Assembly (NCBI GenBank): GCA_019912395.1
Contig: JAIOIH010000014.1
Location: 239,449 to 303,448 of the forward strand
Direction of reading: 5' to 3'
From: Flavobacteriales bacterium
Lineage (GTDB): Bacteria; Bacteroidota; Bacteroidia; Flavobacteriales_F; PHOS-HE28
Length of the DNA: 64,000 nt
The notes beneath the pieces are model-generated. The model had not been told where the DNA came from, searched no databases, and saw only the letters and a program-made list of their open reading frames with translations. Positions 55,078-63,000 of this stretch are shown piece by piece (the first letter of the stretch is position 1; every line of letters begins with the position of its first letter). A program made the position numbers and the translations under genes.

Positions 55078-56235
55078 TTAGTCGTGGCCCTGGAGCAGCA
55101 CCTCGCAGATCGCCTCCGCCGCATGCCCATCACCGAAAAGTGCCGGGTACTTCGGTGTCCCTTCGCGCAGGAACACGGCCGCCGCTTCCCGGATCCGGTG
55201 CGGGTCGGCATCCGCCAGCACGGCCTGTCCGTTCGCCACCAGCTCCACCCATTCGGTCTCGGGCCGCAACACCACCACGGGCTTGCCGAAGAAATAGGCC
55301 TCCTTCTGCACGCCACCGCTATCGGTGACCACCAGCTTGGCCCCCCGCTCCAAGGCGATCATGTCCAGGAAGCCCACGGGGGGAACCAGATGGAATCCCG
55401 GGGCCGCCTCCACCGCAGCGCGCAGTTTCGCGGTGAGCAAGCTGTCCATCATCTTCCGGGTCCGGGGATGCAGAGGGAGCACCACGGGCATACCGTGCTG
55501 GTCGTGCAGGTCCAGCAGTGCGGTGAAAATGGCATTGATCCGGAGGGGATCGTCCGTGTTGTGATCGCGGTGCACCGTGGCCAGGATGAAGCCGTTTTGT
55601 TGCAGTCCCAGGTCGCCCGTCAGGGAGGAGCGGCGCTCGGCCAACTCCGCAAAGCGCATGCTGTTGTCGTACATCACATCGCCGGTGGCCACCACGCGCG
55701 GGCGGTCTGCGGTGGCCGGTGCGCCTCCGTCCGGCCGAAAGCCCTCGCGGACCAGGTTCTCCACGGCCGTTTGCGTGGGGCAGAACAGCCAGGTGCTGCA
55801 GTGATCGCACACGATGCGGTTCACCTCTTCGGGCATGGCCTTGTTGAAGGACCGCAGGCCGGCCTCCACATGCGCCACGGGGATGTGCAGCTTGGCTGCG
55901 GCAACAGCCCCCGCCAGTGTGCTGTTGGTATCGCCGTACAACAGAACGGCGTCGTGCCGGTCGGCCAGCAGTTCCTTTTCGATTCCCTCGATCATGCGGG
56001 CGGTTTGCGCTCCGTGACTGCCACTGCCCACGCCCAAGGAGATGTCCGCGCGCGGGATGCCCAGTTCATCGAAGAAAACTTGGGACATGTTGGCATCATA
56101 GTGCTGGCCGGTATGCAGCAGCGTCTCGGTTATCCGCCCCGCGAACGTTCCCCGTACGGCGTGACTTATGGCGGCGGCCTTGATGATCTGGGGGCGTGCC
56201 CCGATCACCGTGAGAATACGCAGCGGTGTGGCCAT
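55078..56235 (-). CDS. wecB: UDP-N-acetylglucosamine 2-epimerase (non-hydrolysing)
   Basis: A 385-residue GT-B fold epimerase interconverting UDP-GlcNAc and UDP-ManNAc. Family blocks: VIGARPQIIKAAAI, LHTGQHYD, LLYGDTNSTLAGAV, AHVEAGLRSF and MPEEVNRIVCDH, and VVTDSGGVQKEAYFFGKP in the C-terminal half. Length is right. It starts immediately after the radC stop on the minus strand. Its product could feed the WecG-type transferase at 58764-59531, which is known to use UDP-ManNAc-derived donors. Confidence 0.94.
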   Translation of the reverse strand: MATPLRILTVIGARPQIIKAAAISHAVRGTFAGRITETLLHTGQHYDANMSQVFFDELGIPRADISLGVGSGSHGAQTARMIEGIEKELLADRHDAVLLYGDTNSTLAGAVAAAKLHIPVAHVEAGLRSFNKAMPEEVNRIVCDHCSTWLFCPTQTAVENLVREGFRPDGGAPATADRPRVVATGDVMYDNSMRFAELAERRSSLTGDLGLQQNGFILATVHRDHNTDDPLRINAIFTALLDLHDQHGMPVVLPLHPRTRKMMDSLLTAKLRAAVEAAPGFHLVPPVGFLDMIALERGAKLVVTDSGGVQKEAYFFGKPVVVLRPETEWVELVANGQAVLADADPHRIREAAAVFLREGTPKYPALFGDGHAAEAICEVLLQGHD

Positions 56236-56949
56236 TCAATGCATTTGTCCATTGTCCGCAAAGCTGTAAAATCCACCGGCGGTGATGATGATATGGTCCT
56301 GAACGATGATATCGAGCATGCGCCCGCCCTCCATGAGCTTGTGTGTCAAGCGGACATCCTCCTCGCTTGGACGCAATTGGCCGCTGGGGTGATTATGGCC
56401 CACCACCATGCACGAAGCCCCTTTCTCCAACGCACAGCGAAAGATGACCTTGGGGTCGGCAACGGTCCCGTGAAGGCCGCCCACGCTAACCCGCCGCGAT
56501 TCGATCAACCGCAAGCCGCGGTCCAGCAGGAGCAACCAGAATTCCTCGTGCGGCAGGTCGGCGAGCTTCGCACGCAGTTCCTCGTGGGCTTGGGCACTGG
56601 TGTGGATGCGGGGCCGTTCATGCTGCACACCGCTTCTTCGGCGCATGCCGAGCTCCAGTGCCGCCAGGATGCTCAAGGCCTTGGCCTCCCCCACGCCCTT
56701 GCGCTTCATCAGGTCCGCAGGTGAAAGCGCTGCCAGCCTGTTGATGTCGTTGCCGGTCTCCTTCAGCAGTTGTTTGGCCAGTTCCAGCGCGCTTAGATCA
56801 CGGGTGCCCGAGCGGATCAGGATCGCTACAAGTTCGGCATCGGACAACGCCTTCGCACCTTGTGCCATCATGCGCTCGCGCGGGCGATCACCCTTGTCCC
56901 ACTCAGGGATGCTCAGCCGCGGCTTGGGTAAGGGACCTTCGGATTCCAT
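56236..56949 (-). CDS. radC: RadC family protein with JAB1/MPN metalloprotease-like fold
   Basis: A 237-residue protein named for DNA repair, though the true role is unproven. An N-terminal helix-hairpin-helix pair (GVGEAKALSILAALELG) is followed by the MPN/JAMM metal motif GHNHPSGQLRPSEED. The ATG at 56949 gives the usual N-terminus (WDKGDRPRERM nearby); an upstream start at 57066 would run through the rpsT terminator. It leads the run radC-wecB-deacetylase-GNAT-upp. Confidence 0.93.
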   Translation of the reverse strand: MESEGPLPKPRLSIPEWDKGDRPRERMMAQGAKALSDAELVAILIRSGTRDLSALELAKQLLKETGNDINRLAALSPADLMKRKGVGEAKALSILAALELGMRRRSGVQHERPRIHTSAQAHEELRAKLADLPHEEFWLLLLDRGLRLIESRRVSVGGLHGTVADPKVIFRCALEKGASCMVVGHNHPSGQLRPSEEDVRLTHKLMEGGRMLDIIVQDHIIITAGGFYSFADNGQMH

Positions 56950-57064
56950 GCGATGCCAAAGATGCCATGAAATTGTGCACGGTCGGGAGGGTTCCCGGCG
57001 ATGTGGGCCATCTGCAGCTTCCCCCTCGCGAAACCCTGCGCCCACCGCGTCACGGGTGGACCCC

Positions 57065-57101
57065 AAAAACGCGAACAGGTCCCCGAAAGGACCTGTTCGC
57101 G
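57065..57101 (-). terminator. Intrinsic terminator of rpsT
   Basis: CGCGAACAGGTCC (57070-57082) pairs perfectly with GGACCTGTTCGCG (57089-57101) around a six-base loop. On the minus strand the stem is followed by five T residues. It lies 19 bases after the rpsT stop. Confidence 0.9.
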
Positions 57102-57120
57102 ATCACGACAAACGTATGGC

Positions 57121-57375
57121 CTACTTCAGTTCAGCGACGTGCTTCTGAAGGCTGCTCTTGAGGTTGCCTGCCTTGTTCTTATGGATGATGTTACGCTTGG
57201 CCAGCTTGTCCAACATGCTGTTCACCTTGGGCAGCAGCGCTTCCGCCTCCTTCTTTTCGGTGGTGGCGCGGATGGTCCGCACGGCGTTGCGCGTGGTCTT
57301 GTGCTGGTAGCTGTTGCGCTCGTTGCGGCTTTTGCTCTGGCGGATACGCTTGATGGACGACTTATGATTGGCCAT
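57121..57375 (-). CDS. rpsT: 30S ribosomal protein S20
   Basis: An 84-residue basic helical protein of the small subunit. [20 protein letters not shown] is the canonical start and KGNLKSSL-type sequence ([16 protein letters not shown]) the canonical end. The ATG at 57375 has a good ribosome site (AAAAGGAAC). It has a perfect promoter upstream and a strong terminator, so it is a single-gene transcript. Confidence 0.97.
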   Translation of the reverse strand: MANHKSSIKRIRQSKSRNERNSYQHKTTRNAVRTIRATTEKKEAEALLPKVNSMLDKLAKRNIIHKNKAGNLKSSLQKHVAELK

Positions 57376-57399
57376 GTTCCTTTTCTCGGATAGGGGCGG

Positions 57400-57430
57400 C
57401 AAATATAGCTCGATCCGTGGTACGGACAAA
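57400..57430 (-). promoter_or_regulatory. Promoter of rpsT, perfect Bacteroidota consensus
   Basis: On the minus strand TTTG (plus 57427-57430), a spacer of exactly 19 bases and TATATTTG (plus 57400-57407). Both boxes match the consensus fully. The leader is about 20 bases. Confidence 0.88.
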
Positions 57431-57436
57431 CCTGAA

Positions 57437-57469
57437 AATGAAATAGGCCGGACATGATGCCCGGCCTAT
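57437..57469 (-). terminator. Terminator of the initiating sugar transferase
   Basis: ATAGGCCGG (57443-57451) pairs with CCGGCCTAT (57461-57469); on the minus strand the stem is followed by a T-rich stretch (TTTCATTTTC). It lies 17 bases after the gene's stop. Confidence 0.6.
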
Positions 57470-57485
57470 CCTTGATCACTGGGGT

Positions 57486-58646
57486 TCAGTAGGCCATTTC
57501 ATCCTTCTTGAACATGTTGGTCACGGTTTTCACCACGATCTTCAGGTCCAGCAGGAACGACCAATTCTCCAGGTACCAGATGTCCATGTCCACCCGCTTC
57601 TCCATCAGTTCGGGCGTGCGGGTCTCCCCACGGAAGCCGTTCACCTGTGCCCAGCCGGTGATACCGGGGCGCACAAAATGGCGGACCATGTACTTGTCGA
57701 TGATATCGCGGAACTGGTCGTTCAACTTCAAGGGGTGCGGGCGCGGGCCCACCACGCTCATTTGGCCAAGGAGCACATTGAAGAACTGGGGAAGCTCATC
57801 CATGTTGCTCTTTCGCAGGAAGGCTCCCAGTTTGGTGACCCGCGGATCGTTGCGGGTGGCCTGCTTGCTGTCCGCCTCATTGTTGATCTGCATGCTACGG
57901 AACTTGTAGCACGTGAACTTCTTCTTGCGTTCACCCAAGCGCACCTGTTTGAAGAAGACCGGTCCCTTGGAGGAGAGCTTGATCAGGACGGCGAGGATGG
58001 GGAAGAGCCAGCTAAAGATGAGCGTGATGACCAGAAAGGAGAAAACGATATCGAAGGTGCGTTTCACCAAGCGGTTGCCTTTGCTGTCCAAGGGCTCGTT
58101 GCGCAGGCGGCTCACCGGTACGGCACCATGGAAGGTGAGGTCGGAGGTCTTCACCACGGGAATGAAGCTGTCCGGGCTGGGGATAACGCGGAAGCGGATG
58201 GTATTGCGCTCACAGAACTCCATCAGCTCAGTGATCTCCTCCCGGTAACTGCCGGGAAGGGCGCAGTACAGAATGTCGATCCGGTTCTGGACGGCGAAGA
58301 CCTTGGCCGCCTCGATACCCCCCAGCTGGCGCGGGGCGAGCGGACCGCTGAGCGGATGATCGTGGAATACACCCCGGAAGCGGTACCCCCGAACAGTTTG
58401 ATCCTCGCAATACTGAAAGATCTCCTCCGCTGCCGGCCCTTCGCCCACGATGACGAGGTCCTTTACGGAAGTGAGGGGTTCGAACGTCATGACGCGGTTC
58501 AGTCCATGTTGTACGTTATGCAACTGCTGGCGACTGGAGCGCAACAGCATGGCCAGGTCGTGGTTGAGCTCGGTGCGGGCGGAACGCCCCCCCGAACGAA
58601 GGTCAGGTGCGGGATGGACCATGGTACCGGTGTCAACTTTCTCCAT
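57486..58646 (-). CDS. Polyprenyl-phosphate sugar transferase (WcaJ/WbaP-like), short N-terminus
   Basis: A 386-residue initiating enzyme that would transfer sugar-1-phosphate to undecaprenyl phosphate. The C-terminal catalytic domain is complete: [10 protein letters not shown] re-entrant helix, [37 protein letters not shown] and [16 protein letters not shown] Rossmann-like domain (about 60-180) precedes it. Usual family members of about 460 residues also carry four to five N-terminal membrane helices; here they are absent, and an in-frame TAA just upstream of the ATG shows they are not merely missed. Its own promoter lies at 58690-58721. Confidence 0.9.
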   Translation of the reverse strand: MEKVDTGTMVHPAPDLRSGGRSARTELNHDLAMLLRSSRQQLHNVQHGLNRVMTFEPLTSVKDLVIVGEGPAAEEIFQYCEDQTVRGYRFRGVFHDHPLSGPLAPRQLGGIEAAKVFAVQNRIDILYCALPGSYREEITELMEFCERNTIRFRVIPSPDSFIPVVKTSDLTFHGAVPVSRLRNEPLDSKGNRLVKRTFDIVFSFLVITLIFSWLFPILAVLIKLSSKGPVFFKQVRLGERKKKFTCYKFRSMQINNEADSKQATRNDPRVTKLGAFLRKSNMDELPQFFNVLLGQMSVVGPRPHPLKLNDQFRDIIDKYMVRHFVRPGITGWAQVNGFRGETRTPELMEKRVDMDIWYLENWSFLLDLKIVVKTVTNMFKKDEMAY

Positions 58647-58689
58647 GGTTGGTTAGCTGATTGAACTGATCATTTAGGCAGCGGGGAGC

Positions 58690-58722
58690 CAAATATACTT
58701 GTTCGTCGAAGAAAATGTCAAG
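58690..58722 (-). promoter_or_regulatory. Promoter of the initiating sugar transferase
   Basis: On the minus strand CTTG (plus 58719-58722), a 21-base spacer and a perfect -7 box TATATTTG (plus 58690-58697). The leader would be about 37 bases. It lies in the 117-base gap after the WecG-type gene. Confidence 0.65.
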
Positions 58723-58763
58723 TTGGTCGAAATAAAATAGATCTCCATGCGCGTTGGATGCAT

Positions 58764-59531
58764 TCAGGATCGGCTTCCACCCCGCCTGCCGAGCAGCGTT
58801 TTGGCGTACATCCACAGGAAGGCCGAGTTGGTGACCAAGTAACGTTTCCACAGCCGCCCTGGTTCGAGCCAGAGGCGATAAAGCCATTCCAAGGAGGCGT
58901 TGCGCATCCATCGCGGAGCCCGCCGGTCCACTCCGGCATAGAGCAGAAAGGCCCCCCCGATGCCCAACATCACCGCTGGCACCTTGCCCTTCATGGCCGC
59001 CATCCATTTTTCCTGCCGGGGGCATCCCAAGCTAACCAAGACGATGTTCGCACCGCTCCCTACAATGAGATCCACCTCCGCAGCACGTTCCTCTGCGGTG
59101 AGCGTGCGAAAGGGTGGCGAACTTTGCCCTGCGATCCGCAGTGCCGGGAAGTCCGTTGCCGCACGCCGAACGATCGCATCCAGGACGTACTGCTCCCCAC
59201 CCAGCAGGAACACGCTCAACCCCTCATTCCCCGCCGCCGCCATCACGGCCGGCATCAGGTCGTTCCCCGCCACACGCTCCTGCCTCAGGCCATTGAACTT
59301 GTTGAGGCTTTTCACGATCGGCATGCCATCGGCCGTGGCCATGTCCGCCCCGTTCACCACGGCGGCAAACTCCGGATCGCCCTGGGCCTCCATGCACATG
59401 TGTACGTTCACGCAGCAGACGTACGCGGACCGCTTCTCCTTGCCCCAGCGCACAATGGTGGCCACGTGCTCGTGGAAGGAACCCACGGAAAGGCCCAATC
59501 CGAACACCTGTACTTTCTGAATATCCGTCAT
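58764..59531 (-). CDS. WecG/TagA/CpsF-family glycosyltransferase
   Basis: A 255-residue GT26 enzyme, typically adding N-acetylmannosamine or its uronic acid to a lipid-linked GlcNAc. Family blocks: CCVNVHMCMEAQGDPEF, ATADGMPIV, VFLLGG, VSLGCPRQEKWM and GIGGAFLLYAG with RRAPRWMRNASLEWLYRLW. It starts inside the end of the SDR gene (four-base overlap). The wecB gene nearby makes a suitable donor precursor. Confidence 0.92.
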   Translation of the reverse strand: MTDIQKVQVFGLGLSVGSFHEHVATIVRWGKEKRSAYVCCVNVHMCMEAQGDPEFAAVVNGADMATADGMPIVKSLNKFNGLRQERVAGNDLMPAVMAAAGNEGLSVFLLGGEQYVLDAIVRRAATDFPALRIAGQSSPPFRTLTAEERAAEVDLIVGSGANIVLVSLGCPRQEKWMAAMKGKVPAVMLGIGGAFLLYAGVDRRAPRWMRNASLEWLYRLWLEPGRLWKRYLVTNSAFLWMYAKTLLGRRGGSRS

Positions 59532-60547
59532 GCCGGATCAGGTGCTTTGTCGTGGCGTGGGTCGATCAGCATGGGTGCGGTTGCGGCTGCGCTTTCGGTA
59601 TCGTACCAATGCACCATGGCCTCCACCCCTTCCTCCAGACTGTATGGCGCTTCCCCAAGGGTCGCCACGGTCCGGTCCATTGGCGTGATGTAATCACTGG
59701 TCATGCTTCGGAACCGGCCACTTGTAATGGGGAACGGCACGCCCACGGCCTTCAGCACATCGCCACCAAACGCCAAGCCCCTCACCATCCATGTCGGGAT
59801 GTAGCGCACGGGCCTGCCCACCAACCCCTTCGAGATCGCCTCTACCCATACCCGCAGGTCCATGGGGTGATCACCAACATAGAAGACCTTGCCATGCACC
59901 GTTTCCGCAGGGGCCGCAAGGATGCGCTCGATCTGCCAGACCACGTTGCCCACATAGCCGTAGGAACGGATCACCTTGCCCTTGCCGGGGTGGAAGTACA
60001 GTCCCTTTCGCATCACTTTGAACAGCACGTCCCGGTAGCGCAGGCTCCAAGGTCCCCAAATGGTGGTGGGCCGAATGATGCTCCATACGCAGTCCAGGTC
60101 CGCTTTCCGGGTGGCCAGTTCGCAAAGGCGCTTGGACTCACCGTACAGGGTGAAGGGCTTGTAGTCCTGATCGTCCTTGGGCTGGTAGCCCGCCTCGCAA
60201 ACGAACTGGGTGCTGGTGATGATGAGCCGCTCGATCCCGGTGGCAGCCTTCAAGGCCTCCAGGAGCATCGCTGTGCCTTCGTGGTTCTGCCGATAGGCAT
60301 CCAGGTCGTCCTGCACATCGGTATCCGTGCGGGCGGCCAAGTGTACCAGGTGCGTCGGCCTGAATTCCGCCAGATGCCTGTCCGTTGCTTGGCGGTCCAG
60401 GATGTCCCATTTACGCCACCATGGACGGTGGGAGGCTTTCAGGGGCGGGTTCCAGTCCAGGTTCAACACCTCCACACCCTTTTCCAGGGAGGACTGCACC
60501 AAGTTGGTGCCGATGAAGCCGGATCCCCCGGTCACGAGCAATCTCAT
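59528..60547 (-). CDS. NAD-dependent epimerase/dehydratase (extended SDR)
   Basis: A 339-residue extended short-chain dehydrogenase. TGGSGFIGTN is the NAD-binding turn, HLAARTD follows, and YGESK is the catalytic Y-x-x-x-K after ITSTQFV. IIRPTTIWGPW is typical of nucleotide-sugar or polyol epimerases. The exact reaction is not readable. It lies between GT4 and WecG-type genes with tight spacing, so it probably makes a sugar donor for this cluster. Confidence 0.87.
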   Translation of the reverse strand: MRLLVTGGSGFIGTNLVQSSLEKGVEVLNLDWNPPLKASHRPWWRKWDILDRQATDRHLAEFRPTHLVHLAARTDTDVQDDLDAYRQNHEGTAMLLEALKAATGIERLIITSTQFVCEAGYQPKDDQDYKPFTLYGESKRLCELATRKADLDCVWSIIRPTTIWGPWSLRYRDVLFKVMRKGLYFHPGKGKVIRSYGYVGNVVWQIERILAAPAETVHGKVFYVGDHPMDLRVWVEAISKGLVGRPVRYIPTWMVRGLAFGGDVLKAVGVPFPITSGRFRSMTSDYITPMDRTVATLGEAPYSLEEGVEAMVHWYDTESAAATAPMLIDPRHDKAPDPA

Positions 60548-60551
60548 TCGT

Positions 60552-61691
60552 TCAGGTCGATCTAGCAGCTTTGGTCAGGGCCTCTTCCATGTTTTCCTGG
60601 AAGCGTTCCAATGTAAAGCGTTCGGCAAAGATGCGCCGACCTTCTTCACCCATTCGCTTGCGCAGCGGTTCGTCGCGGACCAGCAGCAGCAAGCGCTCCG
60701 CAACGGCGGCAGGGTCTTCAACCGGCACCAGGAAGCCGTTCACTCCGTCCTCTACCACGGAAGGGATCCCGCGCCATGCGGTGGATACCACGGGCTTGGC
60801 GAACTGCATGGCCTCCAGCAGCACCAGCCCAAAGCTCTCCGCCTCGAAGTAAGTGGGGAAACAGAAGATGTCGCAGGCGGCGAAATGCTCCTGTTTCTCC
60901 AGGTCGCGTCTCACACCGAGAAAGGTGATACGCTCTCCCAGCCCGTGCTCCGCGATGTAGGCCAAGCACTCGGCCTCGAAGGTGCGATCACCCCACCTGC
61001 CCATCAGTTCCAAGCGGACGTTCGCACCATGGGCCACCAGTTCGCGGAAGGCTTGCAGCAATACGCGCACGCCCTTGGAGGGGATCAGTACGCCCGTGAA
61101 GAGGATGATGAGGGGATCTCCCGGCACTGCCGTTCGCTCCTGCACGCTCCCGCGCGAATCCACAATGCCGTTGGGCACTACCACGTCCAGCTTGGCGCCC
61201 AAGAGCTTACCATCGTCAGGATTCCCTGGTGCCGTGCGTATGGCCATCGCTGCATTGCGGTAAGCCAAGCGAAAGAAGGGGCGAAGCAGGGCGGGCAAGC
61301 GCGTTTCAAATCCGGAAACGCCACCCGCGTGATAGTGGAAGACGGTCCATTTGAAGAGCCAGCGCGTACTGCAGAGAAAGATGATATCGCGGAGCACGGG
61401 GACCATGTTCGGTCCGCTGGGGGGATAATAGAGCATGGGTGTACGATGGCGCAACCGGACCCACCATACGCGGAGGATGGTGGTGAAGAGCAGCCAGACC
61501 TTCCGCAGGGCGAACTTGCCCACGCTGTCCATATCCTCCGAATACTTCAACCGGACATGGAACAATTCCATCTGCCGGTAGCTGCCGTCCAGCAAGGCTT
61601 GCACCATGATGGACTGGCCTCCATACGGCGGCGGTGTCTGCCCGACCACAAGAATGCGAAGAAGGCCGTTCCGCATCGCGGTATCTCTCAT
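60552..61691 (-). CDS. Family 4 glycosyltransferase
   Basis: GT-B glycosyltransferase of 379 residues. ILVVGQTPPPYGGQSIM is the acceptor-domain glycine loop, FTGVLIPSKGVRVLLQAF starts the donor domain, and YFEAESFGLVLLEAMQFAKP carries the E-x7-E motif with all usual residues. It begins nine bases after the GT-D-like gene stop and ends four bases before the SDR start. Confidence 0.92.
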   Translation of the reverse strand: MRDTAMRNGLLRILVVGQTPPPYGGQSIMVQALLDGSYRQMELFHVRLKYSEDMDSVGKFALRKVWLLFTTILRVWWVRLRHRTPMLYYPPSGPNMVPVLRDIIFLCSTRWLFKWTVFHYHAGGVSGFETRLPALLRPFFRLAYRNAAMAIRTAPGNPDDGKLLGAKLDVVVPNGIVDSRGSVQERTAVPGDPLIILFTGVLIPSKGVRVLLQAFRELVAHGANVRLELMGRWGDRTFEAECLAYIAEHGLGERITFLGVRRDLEKQEHFAACDIFCFPTYFEAESFGLVLLEAMQFAKPVVSTAWRGIPSVVEDGVNGFLVPVEDPAAVAERLLLLVRDEPLRKRMGEEGRRIFAERFTLERFQENMEEALTKAARST

Positions 61692-61700
61692 CCGGCCAAC

Positions 61701-62693
61701 TTACCAATAGCAGGCACCTTCCACCCGTTCGGCCTTGGAGGGGCGCTCACTTTCGTCGGGGCGTACCCAGTGCTCATTGATCAGGGGATGGCCCTCCCAG
61801 CGTTTTCCGCTGATGCCGAAGAGCAATTGCGTGGCCCCACCGATATGGACGGATTTCTTTCCGATCCGCTTCACATGGGCGGCCAGCGGCATACCATAAG
61901 CCCCGCAACCGATCAGCGCCACATCGAAGTCCGTGTTGCTGATCCGATCTTCCATGTATTTCAATGCATCGAACCAAGTGGCGTACGAGGTATCGCTCTC
62001 GGCCACCGTCTGAACCGCCTTGATGGTGATCAGTTTGAAGTCCGGCAAGACGCGTGGGTCCTTGAACAGCAGCTTTCGCTTCTGATATTGATTGCCGATG
62101 CTCTGTTCGAAGGGATGAACGACCAATACCCGCTTGCCTTCCAGCACCTTGCTCCAGGGATCCTCGTGCTCGTATGGTTCCAGATCGATCAGCGGCACAC
62201 GCAGCACATGTTCCAGCCGATCGGCAAAGTACTTCTCCTCCCTCCTCCACGTGCCCAGGATATCGATCAGTTTCATGTCCTCGATCATGCGCTCGGCGAA
62301 CTTCACCAACAGGTCGCGGTCCTTGGGAAAGAACCCCGAAAGATTATGCATGCTCCAAATGACCTGCTTATCGTAGCCATAGCTGGGATTGGCACCGGTG
62401 ATGTATCTCCAGTGATTGAGCAGGGAGGGGTTGTAGTCGCTCCTATCGCCGAGATAAGCCAGCATGCTGTACAGTTCGGTCATGCCGAAACGGCAGATCA
62501 TGCTCGGTTTGTCCGCGAGAAGCTCCTGCGCGATCCGATCCGATGCCGCCTGCCCTGATACTTGCGCCCATCCATAATCGTAGGCGAACGGAGTGCTGCG
62601 GGGAAAGATCCTATTGTAGGCTCCTCTCGCTTTTGTAAGCACCTTGAGGGTGCGCTCGGACACTCGCATACGCTTGTTTTCGGTCATTCCCAT
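61701..62693 (-). CDS. GT-D-like putative glycosyltransferase
   Basis: A 330-residue protein of a little-studied group. The N-terminal third has SMICRFGMTELYS, an R-x-G-x-x-E motif like that of GT-D fold enzymes (DUF1792 type), and the C-terminal third has ALIGCGAYGMPLAAHVKRIG and HIGGATQLLFGI. It is the first gene of the minus-strand cluster, so a cluster glycosyltransferase is the likely role. An ATG two codons in (62687) is an alternative start. A -7 box TACCTTTG lies upstream. Confidence 0.72.
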   Translation of the reverse strand: MGMTENKRMRVSERTLKVLTKARGAYNRIFPRSTPFAYDYGWAQVSGQAASDRIAQELLADKPSMICRFGMTELYSMLAYLGDRSDYNPSLLNHWRYITGANPSYGYDKQVIWSMHNLSGFFPKDRDLLVKFAERMIEDMKLIDILGTWRREEKYFADRLEHVLRVPLIDLEPYEHEDPWSKVLEGKRVLVVHPFEQSIGNQYQKRKLLFKDPRVLPDFKLITIKAVQTVAESDTSYATWFDALKYMEDRISNTDFDVALIGCGAYGMPLAAHVKRIGKKSVHIGGATQLLFGISGKRWEGHPLINEHWVRPDESERPSKAERVEGACYW

Positions 62694-63000
62694 TCTTTTG
62701 GATCGGCGGAATACCCGTGCAGGGTGGAGGCTGGTACGTGAAACAGGTTGTTTTGTTCAGCTTTGGACAGTTGCCCAAAGGTACTCCTTCCCGTGTGCAG
62801 GTTGCACGGCCCATGCCCGGATAGTGCCCCATTCAACACCCCACCTCCTTCCCGCGAGCAACTTCCGGTCGGATGGCCGTTGGTGGATCAAGTTCCGTGC
62901 CTCTGCCTTCCAATAATGCCCGGTGGCCGGTTGGAATTCCCGACCGAAGGGGAAACCCTGACGAGCGCCCCCCCGTTGAACGATATCCAACCGACCGACC
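62694..63000. other. Divergent intergenic region
   Basis: A 307-base gap between the GT-D-like gene and the beta-helix gene. Apart from the minus-strand -7 box at 62776-62783 no signal is clear; no plus-strand promoter for the beta-helix gene was recognised. Confidence 0.5.
62776..62783 (-). promoter_or_regulatory. -7 box of the second glycan cluster promoter
   Basis: TACCTTTG on the minus strand matches TAnnTTTG fully. The -33 region is weak. The leader to the GT-D-like gene would be about 75 bases. Confidence 0.45.

Noticed and set aside
54049..56724. Plus-strand open frame of 891 codons
   Set aside because: It lies opposite the deacetylase-like, wecB and radC genes, which all have clear family motifs; the reading is His/Gln/Arg-rich shadow sequence.
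60327..62558. Plus-strand open frame of 743 codons
   Set aside because: Opposite strand of the GT4 and GT-D-like genes; no motif and unnatural composition.
62694..63000. tRNA or small RNA gene in the divergent gap
   Set aside because: No cloverleaf arms, anticodon loop or CCA-adjacent acceptor pattern could be formed by eye.
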